From NCBI RefSeq assembly GCF_026151205.1, contig NC_087082.1, forward strand, positions 13,487,865-13,551,864: 64,000 nt of DNA, in the 5' to 3' direction. The translations under genes were made by a program, and so were the position numbers. This document shows, in pieces, positions 54,742 to 64,000 of the stretch (the first letter of the stretch is position 1; the number at the start of each line of letters is the position of its first letter). The notes beneath the pieces are model-generated. The model worked only from the letters and a program-made list of their open reading frames with translations, was not told the origin of the DNA and made no database searches. Origin of the DNA: Bolinopsis microptera (Eukaryota > Ctenophora > Tentaculata > Lobata > Bolinopsidae).

Positions 54742-57700
54742 ATGTATTTAGGAGAAGATCTCTGTGACACTGATAGAAACTCTGAGAAATGCTCTGTCTC
54801 GGATAATGAAGTCGATGGTAAGAAAATCAATGATTTCCGTTCCTGTTACTGAATTACTTGTTTTGTGGAACTGAGGGACAGATATTTTAAATTCCTCCAA
54901 TTCGAATGTAATTTTTTGAAAAACTCGGGAAAGATTGCAACACTGTCACAATGTTTTTAAACACATTTGAGAGGGCTGAAGAATTTGTGCTAAATTGGTA
55001 ACATATTAATTTGGGCGATGGTCGACAACTTCAATAGACAAGAATGGAGGGAGTCTCACATTTGACCACTCCCCCCCCCCCCCCCCCCCCTGCATCACCC
55101 CTCTGATGACTGGTTGCTCAATCTTTGACAAATTGAAGGTACCCTGCGTTTCATTCATTTACTTACTAGGTAATCCTAGATTTTCTTCATGGCATTTAGT
55201 GAGAAAATGAACTTTAAACGGAAATTTTAATAATCAATCTGTGACAGGGCTTATCTAAAGTTTAAAATCAGTTAATATTAGTCACACTTCGTGTTTATTT
55301 CTCTTTGAGAACGAGCCATGCCTGCCATCTATTATTTTATGAATATTCTGAATATTCTTTAGCACGCTCTCTTGCTGGTTTGGTTTTCTTAATGATAATA
55401 TCTACCCAGAACTATTTAAGAACGATTTCTAAATTTTATGACATCTTAGATATTAGTTTTGAGTGTTAGATATTAGTTTTAAGTGTTTAGTAGTTGATAA
55501 AAATTAAATAAATGATCCATGCCCTCCTCCTGAATAATCACAAAATAACATGCTATAAACTAAGCACGACAATCAGGTCCCGATGAGTAGCTGATGGTTC
55601 ATTCGTCTTCTACATTACTAATACTTAATAAGTGTTGTCAAAAAGAATTTGATCTATGGTATGCTGATATGTTTGGGCTGCGTCAACACTTTACTTTGAC
55701 GAATGCAGAGTGACAGCTCTTATTTGATTGATCTTTGCTGTAAACTGATTGATCAATCACGTGCCAAAAGAAAGTGACGTCGCTTCCTACAGTAACACCA
55801 GAGCTAACTTCTTTCGGAAAGAAAATAAAACAGTTAAAACCTTCCGAGCACGACTACGTATACAATTGTCAAAAACAAATACTATTTCAATCCGAATTAA
55901 AGAAAGAATCAATTAAAAGATGGAAACACTCCAACAGCCTGCTCATCAAGTTCAAATCATACTGTGAGCAAGCCAACGCAGCTGTTTACTATCATTTACA
56001 TAATATATTAACACACATGCAATGACAAACTCTTGCTATATGAATTTCCTGATTCAACACTGGTCAGCTGACCTATCTTCGTGGCTGCGATTGGCGGAAA
56101 CGGTGTCATCCTCAACGCTGATCGGCTGCATCAAACCGCCAGTTTTCCTGTAGGATCACTGGAGCTTTCGCTAAAATATTCAATCGACCTGGTTGAGAGG
56201 ATTACTCTCCTTTGCTTTACGCCGCGGGCTTTATTATATACGCCGTCACCCTGTAATCGTTAATAAATAGTTTCCAATTTTTAGTGGACGAGGAGTGATG
56301 CGTTCGTGCTTCAGTCCATGAGTATAACTGTGCTCTCTTGTGTTAATGACACGGTATTTTCGTGATTATACGAGCTTTTTGTCGTGAAGGAGTTAATTGC
56401 CGTCGGCTCTAGCTAACTAAGACAGATAAATTGTAGTTAAATTGTAGTTAAATAACGACGTTTTCATGCACGACTTTCAATAGTTTCGCACCCAGCTAGA
56501 GTCGCATAACTTTTCTCGCACCTCCCTCAGTATCTAGCTGTTGTTCCCTATCATCCCTTGCCGCAAGTATAACAATCGTTTAGCGTAACATTACATAATA
56601 GACCTCACATTACACTTATGATAATTATAGCGGTTCTTGCCGCTTACTCACTGTCACTCACACGTTCTCCGCGTTTTGTACTATACGTTTGTCTATTATC
56701 TGTGTTTCGCTTTTATAGTATACGGCCTGTGTTTACTGTTGCTACGAAATGTACGGGGCTGAGAGGGGGGTCCTCGAGTTCCGTAGGTCCATCTCAGCTA
56801 GGAAGAATATCGGTCAGATCCGTGATCCGGACAAGCCGGATACGCCACCCCCTCCAGTACTCGAGCCAACTATTACTCTTAGTAAGTTTAAGTTTTAGCT
56901 TTTTAGTGCCGGGGGTTTGGTTTGTTGTGAAGAGTGATTGACTGGTTGTATTTCTGCGTTGTTGTTTTTAGAACTATCGTATTCAAATGTGGAGTGAGTC
57001 CACATTGGGTGAACGTTACATGTTTAAAGAGACAAGATTATAGTTTTCTATGTTGCTGAGTGTAACTAGTAATCTTACTGAGTCTAGTTGGTGGATGATA
57101 TAGCGCGGCTTTAGTTCTTAATGTAAAGACTCCCGCAATCAACTACTAAGTGTGTGAATAATAAGCGTAGTTAACAGTTCATAGTAGCTACCTGCTACAT
57201 TCCTATACACAGCAAGGTTTATACACTCTCATTAGAAGGTATGATCTCCACATTACCACATGCGGACCAATCTAATTTAGATAATTGGATAATTAGATAA
57301 TTGCAATGCTTTTTCATCGCATCTAAAAGTTAGGCGGTTATTTTGTAGAGTTATCAGGTGTGATCAGCTAATGTTGTGAGCTTGTTTTCATACTCTCCAG
57401 TGGTATTAGCATTGTACAGCCACATTTCTGCCACAACAGTCGCTACTTCCAGTTAGGTTGTACACTTTGTACACTGTAAGGTATATAAGATACAAGTGAG
57501 TTTATTATCTGACAGACCATAATTTAAACAGAAATCTTATTTAATAGACAATAATACGAGATTGCTGTGAGCTGTCTCTCTGTTGTAATTATCTTTAGTA
57601 ATTATCACTGAATTAGTGGTTGATCGGTACTGAATTAATCCTTATAATTCTGAGAATTAGGCGATTGTAAGGAATCTGCAAATCTACCAAATCTTCAAAT

Positions 57701-59069
57701 TATACCCATTGTGCTGTAATTTCAAAGGAATGGTATGTGTTCCAAACTGTCACCAGAGTAGCAAAATTTCATTAAAATTAATTGTTTAGTGTTAACCATG
57801 ACGTGATAATTGTCGTATAATGAAATTGACCATTGTGTTTGGAAAATATCCAATAATGATGTCTGCTTACGTAATTATAAATCTGATTTATCTGATGTAT
57901 AGAAAAACCAAAGTAGGTTGAAAATCAAAGTGATAAACGTCGTAACACTATGACTATTATATAATACTCAATAATATCTCATAACCTTGTTCTAAGATTA
58001 TAAATTAAACCTTCAGGAGTGCACGATAGTGCGCACAGAAAGAGACTAGCTACTGCTAACAAAAGGTGTTTTGATGCAGACTCTGTCGCTATTAACTGTG
58101 AGGGGCGAGACGGGCTTCTTTACGTGCTGGGTAGAGGTTAGTCTGAAGTTGTTATGGTGTTGTTATTGTGTTGTTATTGTGTTGTTATTGTGTTGTTATT
58201 GTGTTGTCATGTTAATATTTTTGATTTTTGATCGCTTTGGGTTTTCTTTGCGAAATTCAGACGAATATTGTCGTTGAGTACATACTCATGCATTCGTGCA
58301 ATGTGCATTGCCAACACCAATACCATGTGTATGACAAAGTTATGAACAGCTTACAAACTAAAGTTAAGTCACACATTTACCATTCTTGATGTCCGCTCTG
58401 AATAGCAGTCCTACTGTCTACCCTAGCTATTAGCGCCCTCTAGGATATGAACACGGCTCTTTTGTGTAATTTAGACAATGAAATTGCGAGTTTAAGAAGG
58501 TATGGTTAAGATAAAATATATATTGTACACCCTACACAATACTGTCCATGGTGTAACTACTGTATGTAATGTAGTGTATGTCACAAGATTGAGTATAGAT
58601 ACATCATCATCATTTGTTATAATACCTTCACAATAAAACGGTAGAAAATGTCATTGATAAAATAATTGCTTCATTATTAGTTTCCTTATGGTAGGAAGCT
58701 GTCCTTTCTGATAAAGAAAATTTCCTTATTACTTCATGTCTAGCCTCATCCCAAGCTGCAATAACAAATCAACGGTAGATAAAATACGTTAGATAAAACG
58801 TACTAAGATAAAACACTTTATCGAGTAAAACTGCTTAAACATCTCTTATTTCCACCTCAGTGCGGCATGCTCTCAGTATTTTTCTATCATAAATATTATT
58901 TAAAATAAGTATTTCTCTACCATAAATGTTTGCAGATAATACTCGTTTGAACAAATGGAGGATAGAACGAGGAGCCCTTATATTCCCTGACTGGAGCAAA
59001 GGGGAGATTATACTAGGGGGAAAAGATGACGTCAGAAAGGAACTAAGAAATGAGATATTGGAGCTGATC
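54742..59069 (+). CDS. Unrecognised gene, first three exons (possibly 3'-incomplete)
   Basis: Exons 54742-54817, 58017-58136 and 58936-59069 join with consistent phases (1, 1) at good GT-AG sites (gatg/gtaaga, cttcag, agag/gttagt, tttgcag, gatc/gtaagt). The product starts MYLGEDLCDTDRNSEKCSVS and continues HDSAHRKRLATANKRCFDAD, INCEGRDGLLYVLGRDN, RIERGALIFPDWSKG, KDDVRKELRNEILELI. No stop is reached, so further exons must lie downstream. No family recognised. A copy of most of exon 3 is present at 62870-62968. Confidence 0.6.
55068..55090 (+). repeat. Poly-C tract
   Basis: A run of about 20 C inside the first intron of the unrecognised gene, similar to the other C/G runs of this window. No hairpin arms were found beside it. 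Confidence 0.85.
55774..56025 (+). other. Unassigned protein-like open frame in an intron
   Basis: The frame reads SFGKKIKQLKPSEHDYVYNC, QILFQSELKKESIKRWKHSN, then LIKFKSYCEQANAAVYYHLH and a stop. Composition is protein-like (lysine-rich amphipathic helices), but it lacks an ATG at the start and a clear acceptor. It could be a terminal exon of an alternative transcript or chance. Confidence 0.25.
58151..58206 (+). repeat. 12-bp minisatellite (gtgttgttattg)n after an exon
   Basis: Four to five units begin 14 bases after the donor of exon 2 of the unrecognised gene (58136). The last unit ends gttgtcatgtt. Confidence 0.85.
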
Positions 59070-59217
59070 GTAAGTTTAAATTTTATGCGTTTTCTAATGA
59101 TTATAGGTAATAAAATGTTTCTTACTATTGACTATATCTACTGTTAACTACGCTAAATATCCGTACTATCAACTATCAGTCAATGAAAAGTTCAGTAAAC
59201 TCCTAGAGAGACATATA

Positions 59218-60598
59218 TTATTCCATGTATTTTTTTAGTCCCAAGGTAAATGTAAGGGCCGTTGCAACAAAACCCACGATGAGAATATAGCAGTAGGTAT
59301 GGAGACTGAAGATGTTGGCTGCAAACATGGACACGAAGTAGAAACCATGATATCCTATTCCGTTCAAAGCGTACCCAGGACCTGTTCCTTCTCCGTAAAT
59401 CCGCCCTGCTGTTGAGTAGTAGATGATGCTCACGCCACTGTCACCCAGTCCAATCAAACCACAGATCAATGCAATGTAAATGGAGTCAGGGTGGACGTAG
59501 GTCTTAACTGAACCAATCTCCAAAATCTCCGTTGATGAACCTTGAGGGAGAATCAAAATGGAAAGTACAGCAGCAACTCACGACAACGAAGCCGTTGCTG
59601 GTAAACTTTCGGATGAAGTTCCAGATAGTTGTTCCAGTGAGGTAGCTCACTCCCATAATCACGCCTACCATAGGTATCAGGCCTCTGTTATCGGAGATGG
59701 ATGCTATAGAAGTGGGAAGGATCTTTACAAAGAACCCCCATACAAATCCCCAGGCGAAGAGCGGGACAGCTAGTAGCCAGAATTCTGGAATCTTCATCAC
59801 AATTTTGAACCAATCTAAAGAATCTTTTAATCCTGTTTTATTTACCAGGATTTGGACCAAATCTTTGCATTTTTGCACTGGAGATGGTTTTCCAGGCATC
59901 AAAATCATCACATCTACATCTTCTTCTCCTTTTTCGTCCGAATCCTCACGGGGGACGGTTTCAACATCGTCAACCCTTTCCTTTCCTTGCGACTTTTCCT
60001 TTACGTCAGTGAGAGCAACGGTTGCTATAATGGCAGCGAGGATAGTGACAGCCGAGCAGGCCGCGTAGACCACAACCCGATTCTCCTTAGATATCTGCCT
60101 CACATTTTGGAAGTAAAAGTAGTTGGCCAATCCTCCTATCACAAGTCCGCAAGCCGATGTCATAAACCATAACCCCATATTCCTCTGTTTAGTCTCCGGA
60201 GTGGAATTGTCGATTATCACCATCGGCCACAGAATCCACAGAGCACCAAGTCCTAGTCCGGTTAGTGCAGATCCAAAGTATATCAACTGCTTGCTGACAA
60301 TCCATATCATGACCCAGTATGTGCCAGTCACGAGGAGTGTGGAGATCAGTGCGGTGAGCTTGATTCCAATCATACTGTAGATTGGATTAAAGAAAACTGC
60401 TGCGATGATAGAAAAAACTACTTTAATTGATTCGGCATAGTACCCAGTTACGAGGTCAATGTCAGTGCTCTCTGCAAGGGCTATGTTTTGAATAACTCCA
60501 GCTGGTTGCATAGCAGTTAGGCAGAGGGACATTGAGATGGCGGCCACCGCCATGTTCTTGTTCTTTTCATCGAGTAACACGCTCTTCAACTTTTCCAT
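59218..60598 (-). pseudogene. UNC93-like MFS transporter, frameshifted copy A
   Basis: The frame opens at ATG 60598 and reads about 350 codons of a 12-span major facilitator type protein: MAVAAISMSLCLTAMQPAGV, GLGLGALWILWPM, SACGLVIGGLANYFYF, a central acidic loop, WLLAVPLFAWGFVWG and NFIRKF. It then shifts frame at about 59570-59575. The remaining frame (59556-59218, YGEGTGPGYALNGIGYHGFY to LGLKKYME) matches copy B exactly in order. Compared with copy B, 20 bases are missing at a cagca direct repeat, which removes part of a membrane span. The YFGSAL.GLG..LW block resembles UNC93-type proteins. Probably non-functional unless the deletion is an assembly error. Confidence 0.8.
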
Positions 60599-60599
60599 G

Positions 60600-62869
60600 T
60601 TTATGCTAAGTTACAAATAGTGTTAAACATGATTTTTACACGTAAAAAAAGTTGTATTAAACATAACAGCAAAAGTAACATTGTTAAGGACTTGCAAATG
60701 AGAGACGACCTGCAATCTGTATCACGAAAAAATAAGCTAGGAAGACTTATCGACGAATCAAATCATTAACTAGGCAAAACTACTGCAAACAAGAATGAGT
60801 TGATGAGTATTGACCGAAGAAACCAGTAAAACCAAAAAAGCGCAAAACTATAATCGATTATCATAGTACGTTAGAAGAATCTGTTATTAAGAAAATGTAT
60901 CAGTACAAATAAAATTTACAACATCGAAAACGTTATCAAGAAATGCTAAATGACGTTGAGCGGTGAGCCTTGAGGGGAGGTTAAATAGGTTAAGATCTGT
61001 GGAATTCTATTGTTCTTAAAATTTACAGCAGTTGGTATTTCAGGAATTTTTCAAATCATTGTTTGCCCAATCGCTGGAGAGGATGGAGTACGTTTTGAGC
61101 ACATTTATTTGTGTAAGACTGCTGTCCCTCAATTCCTCAAGTCTCCTCTGATCTGCAATTATTCAACAAGGGCAAGTAGGAACAACAGTGGCCGCCAGTA
61201 AATCTGTAGTTTGTTAACGTTCAGTCCTGGTGCACATAGTATTGATTGAGCTTTTTAAACAAAGGTGGACAACAAAGGCCAAAGCTATTAGCTTGAAGTG
61301 TTGTTGTTGAGGAGGCTTTGCTTCTATAACTGAATCGACTCCCAAAATTTACTACTCTATCCAACTCATTCAGGAACTGGTAAAACTGATAACCTCATTA
61401 ACTGATCACCTCATTAGCTGGTACTAAGCTGCATGCTTACCAGTCAGCAGCTTCCGTCAGGTTCCTGATTAGCACGTGACACCGGCAATGATTTGCAAAG
61501 TGGTGGTTATTCATGCTCAGCATCTCATTATCTCCCTTTTCTGGGACACTCCGTATGATCTCCGGATCAAATAATTTTTTTCCCTGCTCTTGCCGAAGGC
61601 AAAAAGATCGTAGGGGATAAGTAATCGGGTTTGGATATATGAGCTATCCCGATGGACCTGCGGTGACGACAAAAGTCTGCTCCTTCGCAATATAGACCAC
61701 TCCCCTATAATTATGTGTATAAAAGGAGTCTATTTTGCGCGCGCGACGCCTGTTATGTGTTAATTAATTACAGGCATAGCAACCAGTTTTTGGTGCTTGA
61801 CGACTGTTACACAGGTTTCCATCGGGTTACAATTCACTCTTATTCATTAATATAGCATATTAGTCATCAGAGCGGATCAATCATCAATGTAAGTGTTATT
61901 TTGGTGAAACAAGCTTAATAAATTACCGAGTGATAAAATTCAGCAAGTCGAAACAAATTAAATTATGATATCAGCTGATAAACTTGTTGCTGATTACTTA
62001 ACAGTTGATCGACACTTAATGGTAAAAAGCGAAAACATAGTTGACAAAAGATGTTACTTTACATTTACATTCAAGGAGCAACTAAGATCAAGATTGCGGT
62101 ATGCTTTTAAAGAATCCTATATAAAATCAAAGGCTCGATAGTCGATAGTTGATGCTGCTGTAGATGTAAGCATCAAACAGAATAGTTGATTACAGTCAAT
62201 AAAGTTGGCATACGAATTACGATGCAATAATATGACGTGACATGATACGCATCGTTAACACGAAACAAAACCGCGCAAAAATGAAATGATCTACAACCAA
62301 ACCACATACAGATCGACGGCGACACTTCAGATGCGCGCAGAATTTTACAAGTTCTGCACGCCTAATATACATAATATAAACGATTATCACGTGCGCCAAA
62401 CACCACTCTGGGATACAATAAAGTAGAACAATTACATTGTAGGCAGTAGGGAAATTTGATCGTGCGTGGTGTTACCGCGGCGAAATTCTTGTTTCCTATG
62501 TAACGCGGTTTTTCCAAGAATTGCGTAATATTAGCTATTTAACAGTATTTGGAACAGTGGTTGATTGTTTTGCTAAGAATTGCGTAATATTAGCTATAAG
62601 AGGTCGATTGTACAACTATTATTCTAAGTGATTAAGATCAAATTTTCATTAAAAAATAATAATTCTTGAATATTTTCCGAGAAATTATGTCTCACTGTGC
62701 ACTCGTCCTACATAAAATAAACAGCATCTTAAACGTAATAAAAAATGCTAAATGGCGCTGAGGAGATTGATCTTATATAAGGTACGGTCTAAGGAATCCT
62801 ACTATTGTCGTTAAAGTTTACAACTTTTGGTCGTTGGCATTGGTAAAAACCTTAACCTTTTCAACTTAA
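60600..62869. other. 2.3 kb spacer between the MFS copies
   Basis: No supported exon. The open frame at 61010-61201 has no recognisable features. ctaagaattgcgtaatattagctat-type text occurs twice near 62510-62600. Confidence 0.45.
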
Positions 62870-62968
62870 GGAGCCCTTATATTCCCTGACTGGAGCAAAG
62901 GGGAGATTATACTAGGGGGAAAAGATGACGTCAGAAAGGAACTGAGAAATGAGATATTGGAGCTGATC
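62870..62968 (+). pseudogene. Duplicated 3' part of exon 3 of the unrecognised gene
   Basis: Almost identical to 58971-59069 (one c/t-type change near 62942), including the gtaagt donor. It starts at ggagccctta, preceded by tcaacttaa, so an ag directly precedes gagccc and could act as a new acceptor. Part of the same tandem duplication as MFS copy B (constant offset 3,899 bases). Confidence 0.8.
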
Positions 62969-63116
62969 GTAAGTTTAAATTTTATGCGTTTTCTAATGAT
63001 TATAGGTAATAAAATGTTTCTTACTATTGACTATATCTACTGTTAACTACGCTAAATATCCGTACTATCAACTATCAGTCAATGAAAAGTTCAGTAAACT
63101 CCTAGAGAGACATATA

Positions 63117-64000
63117 TTATTCCATGTATTTTTTTAGTCCCAAGGGAAATGTAAGGGCCGTTGCAACAAGTCCCACGATGAGAATATAGCAGTAGGTATG
63201 GAGACTGAAGATGTTAGCTGCAAACATGGATACGAAGTAGAAACCATGATATCCTATTCCGTTCAAAGCGTACCCAGGACCTGTTCCTTTTCCGTAAATC
63301 CGCCCTGCTGTTGTGTAGTAGATGATGCTCAGGCCACTGTCACCCAGTCCAATCAAACCACAGATCAATGCAATGTAAATGGAGTCAGGGTGGACGTAGG
63401 TCTTAACTGAACCAATCTCCAAAATCTCCGTTGATGAACCTTGAGGGAGAATCAAAATGGAAAGTACAGCAGCTGCAATGGTAAACACACAGCAACTCAC
63501 GACAACGAAGCCGTTGCCGGTAAACTTTCGGATGAAGTTCCAGATAGTTGTTCCAATGAGGTAGCTCACTCCCATAATCACGGCTATCATAGGTATCAGG
63601 CCTCTGTTATCGGAGATGGATGGTATAGAAGTGGGAAGGATCTTTACCATGAACCCCCATACAAATCCCCAGGCGAAGAGCGGGACAGCTAGTAGCCAGA
63701 ATTCTGGAATCTTCATCATAATTTTGAACCAATCTAAAAAATCTTTTAATCCTGTTTTATTTACCAGGATTTGGACCAAATCTTTGCCTTTTTGCACTGG
63801 AGATGGTTTTCCAGGCATCAAAATCATCACATCTACATCTTCTTCTCCCTCTTCGTCCGAATCCTCACGGGGGACGGCTTCAACATCGTCAACTCTTTCC
63901 TTTCCTTGCGACTTTTTCTTTACGTCAGTGAGAGCAACAGTTGCTATAATGGCAGCGAGGATAGTGACAGCTGAGCAGGCCGCGTAGACCACAACCCGGT
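63117..64000 (-). CDS. UNC93-like MFS transporter, intact copy B (cut by window end)
   Basis: The C-terminal 290 or so residues are open without interruption: VVVYAACSAVTILAA, a long charged loop (KKKSQGKERVDDVEAVPRED, DSDEEGEEDVDVMILMPGKP), WLLAVPLFAWGFVWGFMVKI, then the segment missing from copy A (CVFTIAAAVLSILILPQGSS), GLIGLGDSGLSIIYYTTAGR, GYALNGIGYHGFY and the end LGLKKYME. The start codon lies beyond 64000. About six C-terminal membrane spans are visible. UNC93-like MFS proteins act as ion-channel regulators or trafficking proteins; the substrate here is unknown. Confidence 0.75.
   Translation of the reverse strand, partial: RVVVYAACSAVTILAAIIATVALTDVKKKSQGKERVDDVEAVPREDSDEEGEEDVDVMILMPGKPSPVQKGKDLVQILVNKTGLKDFLDWFKIMMKIPEFWLLAVPLFAWGFVWGFMVKILPTSIPSISDNRGLIPMIAVIMGVSYLIGTTIWNFIRKFTGNGFVVVSCCVFTIAAAVLSILILPQGSSTEILEIGSVKTYVHPDSIYIALICGLIGLGDSGLSIIYYTTAGRIYGKGTGPGYALNGIGYHGFYFVSMFAANIFSLHTYCYILIVGLVATALTFPLGLKKYME

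Noticed and set aside
61010-61201. 63-codon frame between the MFS copies
   Set aside because: No ATG at the frame start, no convincing splice sites and no recognisable motif.

Overview
The window is nuclear DNA from an animal, not a microbe. It shows intron-rich genes with GT-AG junctions, several non-LTR retrotransposons, foldback elements, satellites and AT-rich spacers. The papain-type protease ending in a ShKT-like domain, the pentraxin and the mixture of retroelements suggest an early-branching marine invertebrate. A cnidarian is my best guess (inference; a ctenophore or sponge is not excluded). All exons were read by eye from reading frame, phase and splice consensus.

Layout. 1-5.4 kb: a giant imperfect palindrome with 43-45 bp tandem repeats at its outer ends. 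5.4-6.1 kb: retroelement remnants. 6.1-14.6 kb (+): a three-exon CCDC115/VMA22 homologue. Its 7.6 kb second intron holds two antisense membrane-protein exons, an intact LINE (7.65-10.8 kb), a reverse-transcriptase tail and a LINE ORF1. 14.8-18.4 kb: an internally deleted RTE-like LINE and a transposon-like ORF, between two inverted copies of a small poly-G/hairpin element. 18.7-28.1 kb (+): a complete 16-exon STT3 gene, catalytic subunit of oligosaccharyltransferase, closest to STT3A. Its intron 2 carries an antisense two-exon cathepsin-like protease, and other introns carry unusual repeats. 28.9-30.4 kb: about 360 bp satellite. 32.2-35.5 kb (+): two recently duplicated multi-pass membrane genes with PPQAS-type tails ending in a PPxY motif. 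37.5-44.0 kb (+): a four-exon gene joining a calponin-homology-like domain to a BTB-like domain, with a full-length RTE-like LINE in its second intron. 44.4-45.3 kb (-): a secreted pentraxin. 46.2-52.4 kb: short GC-rich interspersed elements, LINE fragments and another minisatellite foldback. 54.7-59.1 kb (+): an unrecognised gene with at least three exons. 59.2-64 kb (-): two tandem copies of an UNC93-like MFS transporter, the first frameshifted by a 20 bp deletion.

The genes do not form a pathway. STT3 (N-glycosylation) and CCDC115 (V-ATPase assembly) are housekeeping functions of the secretory pathway; the protease and pentraxin are secreted products. The most distinctive theme is architectural: several unrelated foldback elements whose inverted arms are built from minisatellites, satellites that have captured splice signals, and genes nested antisense inside introns.
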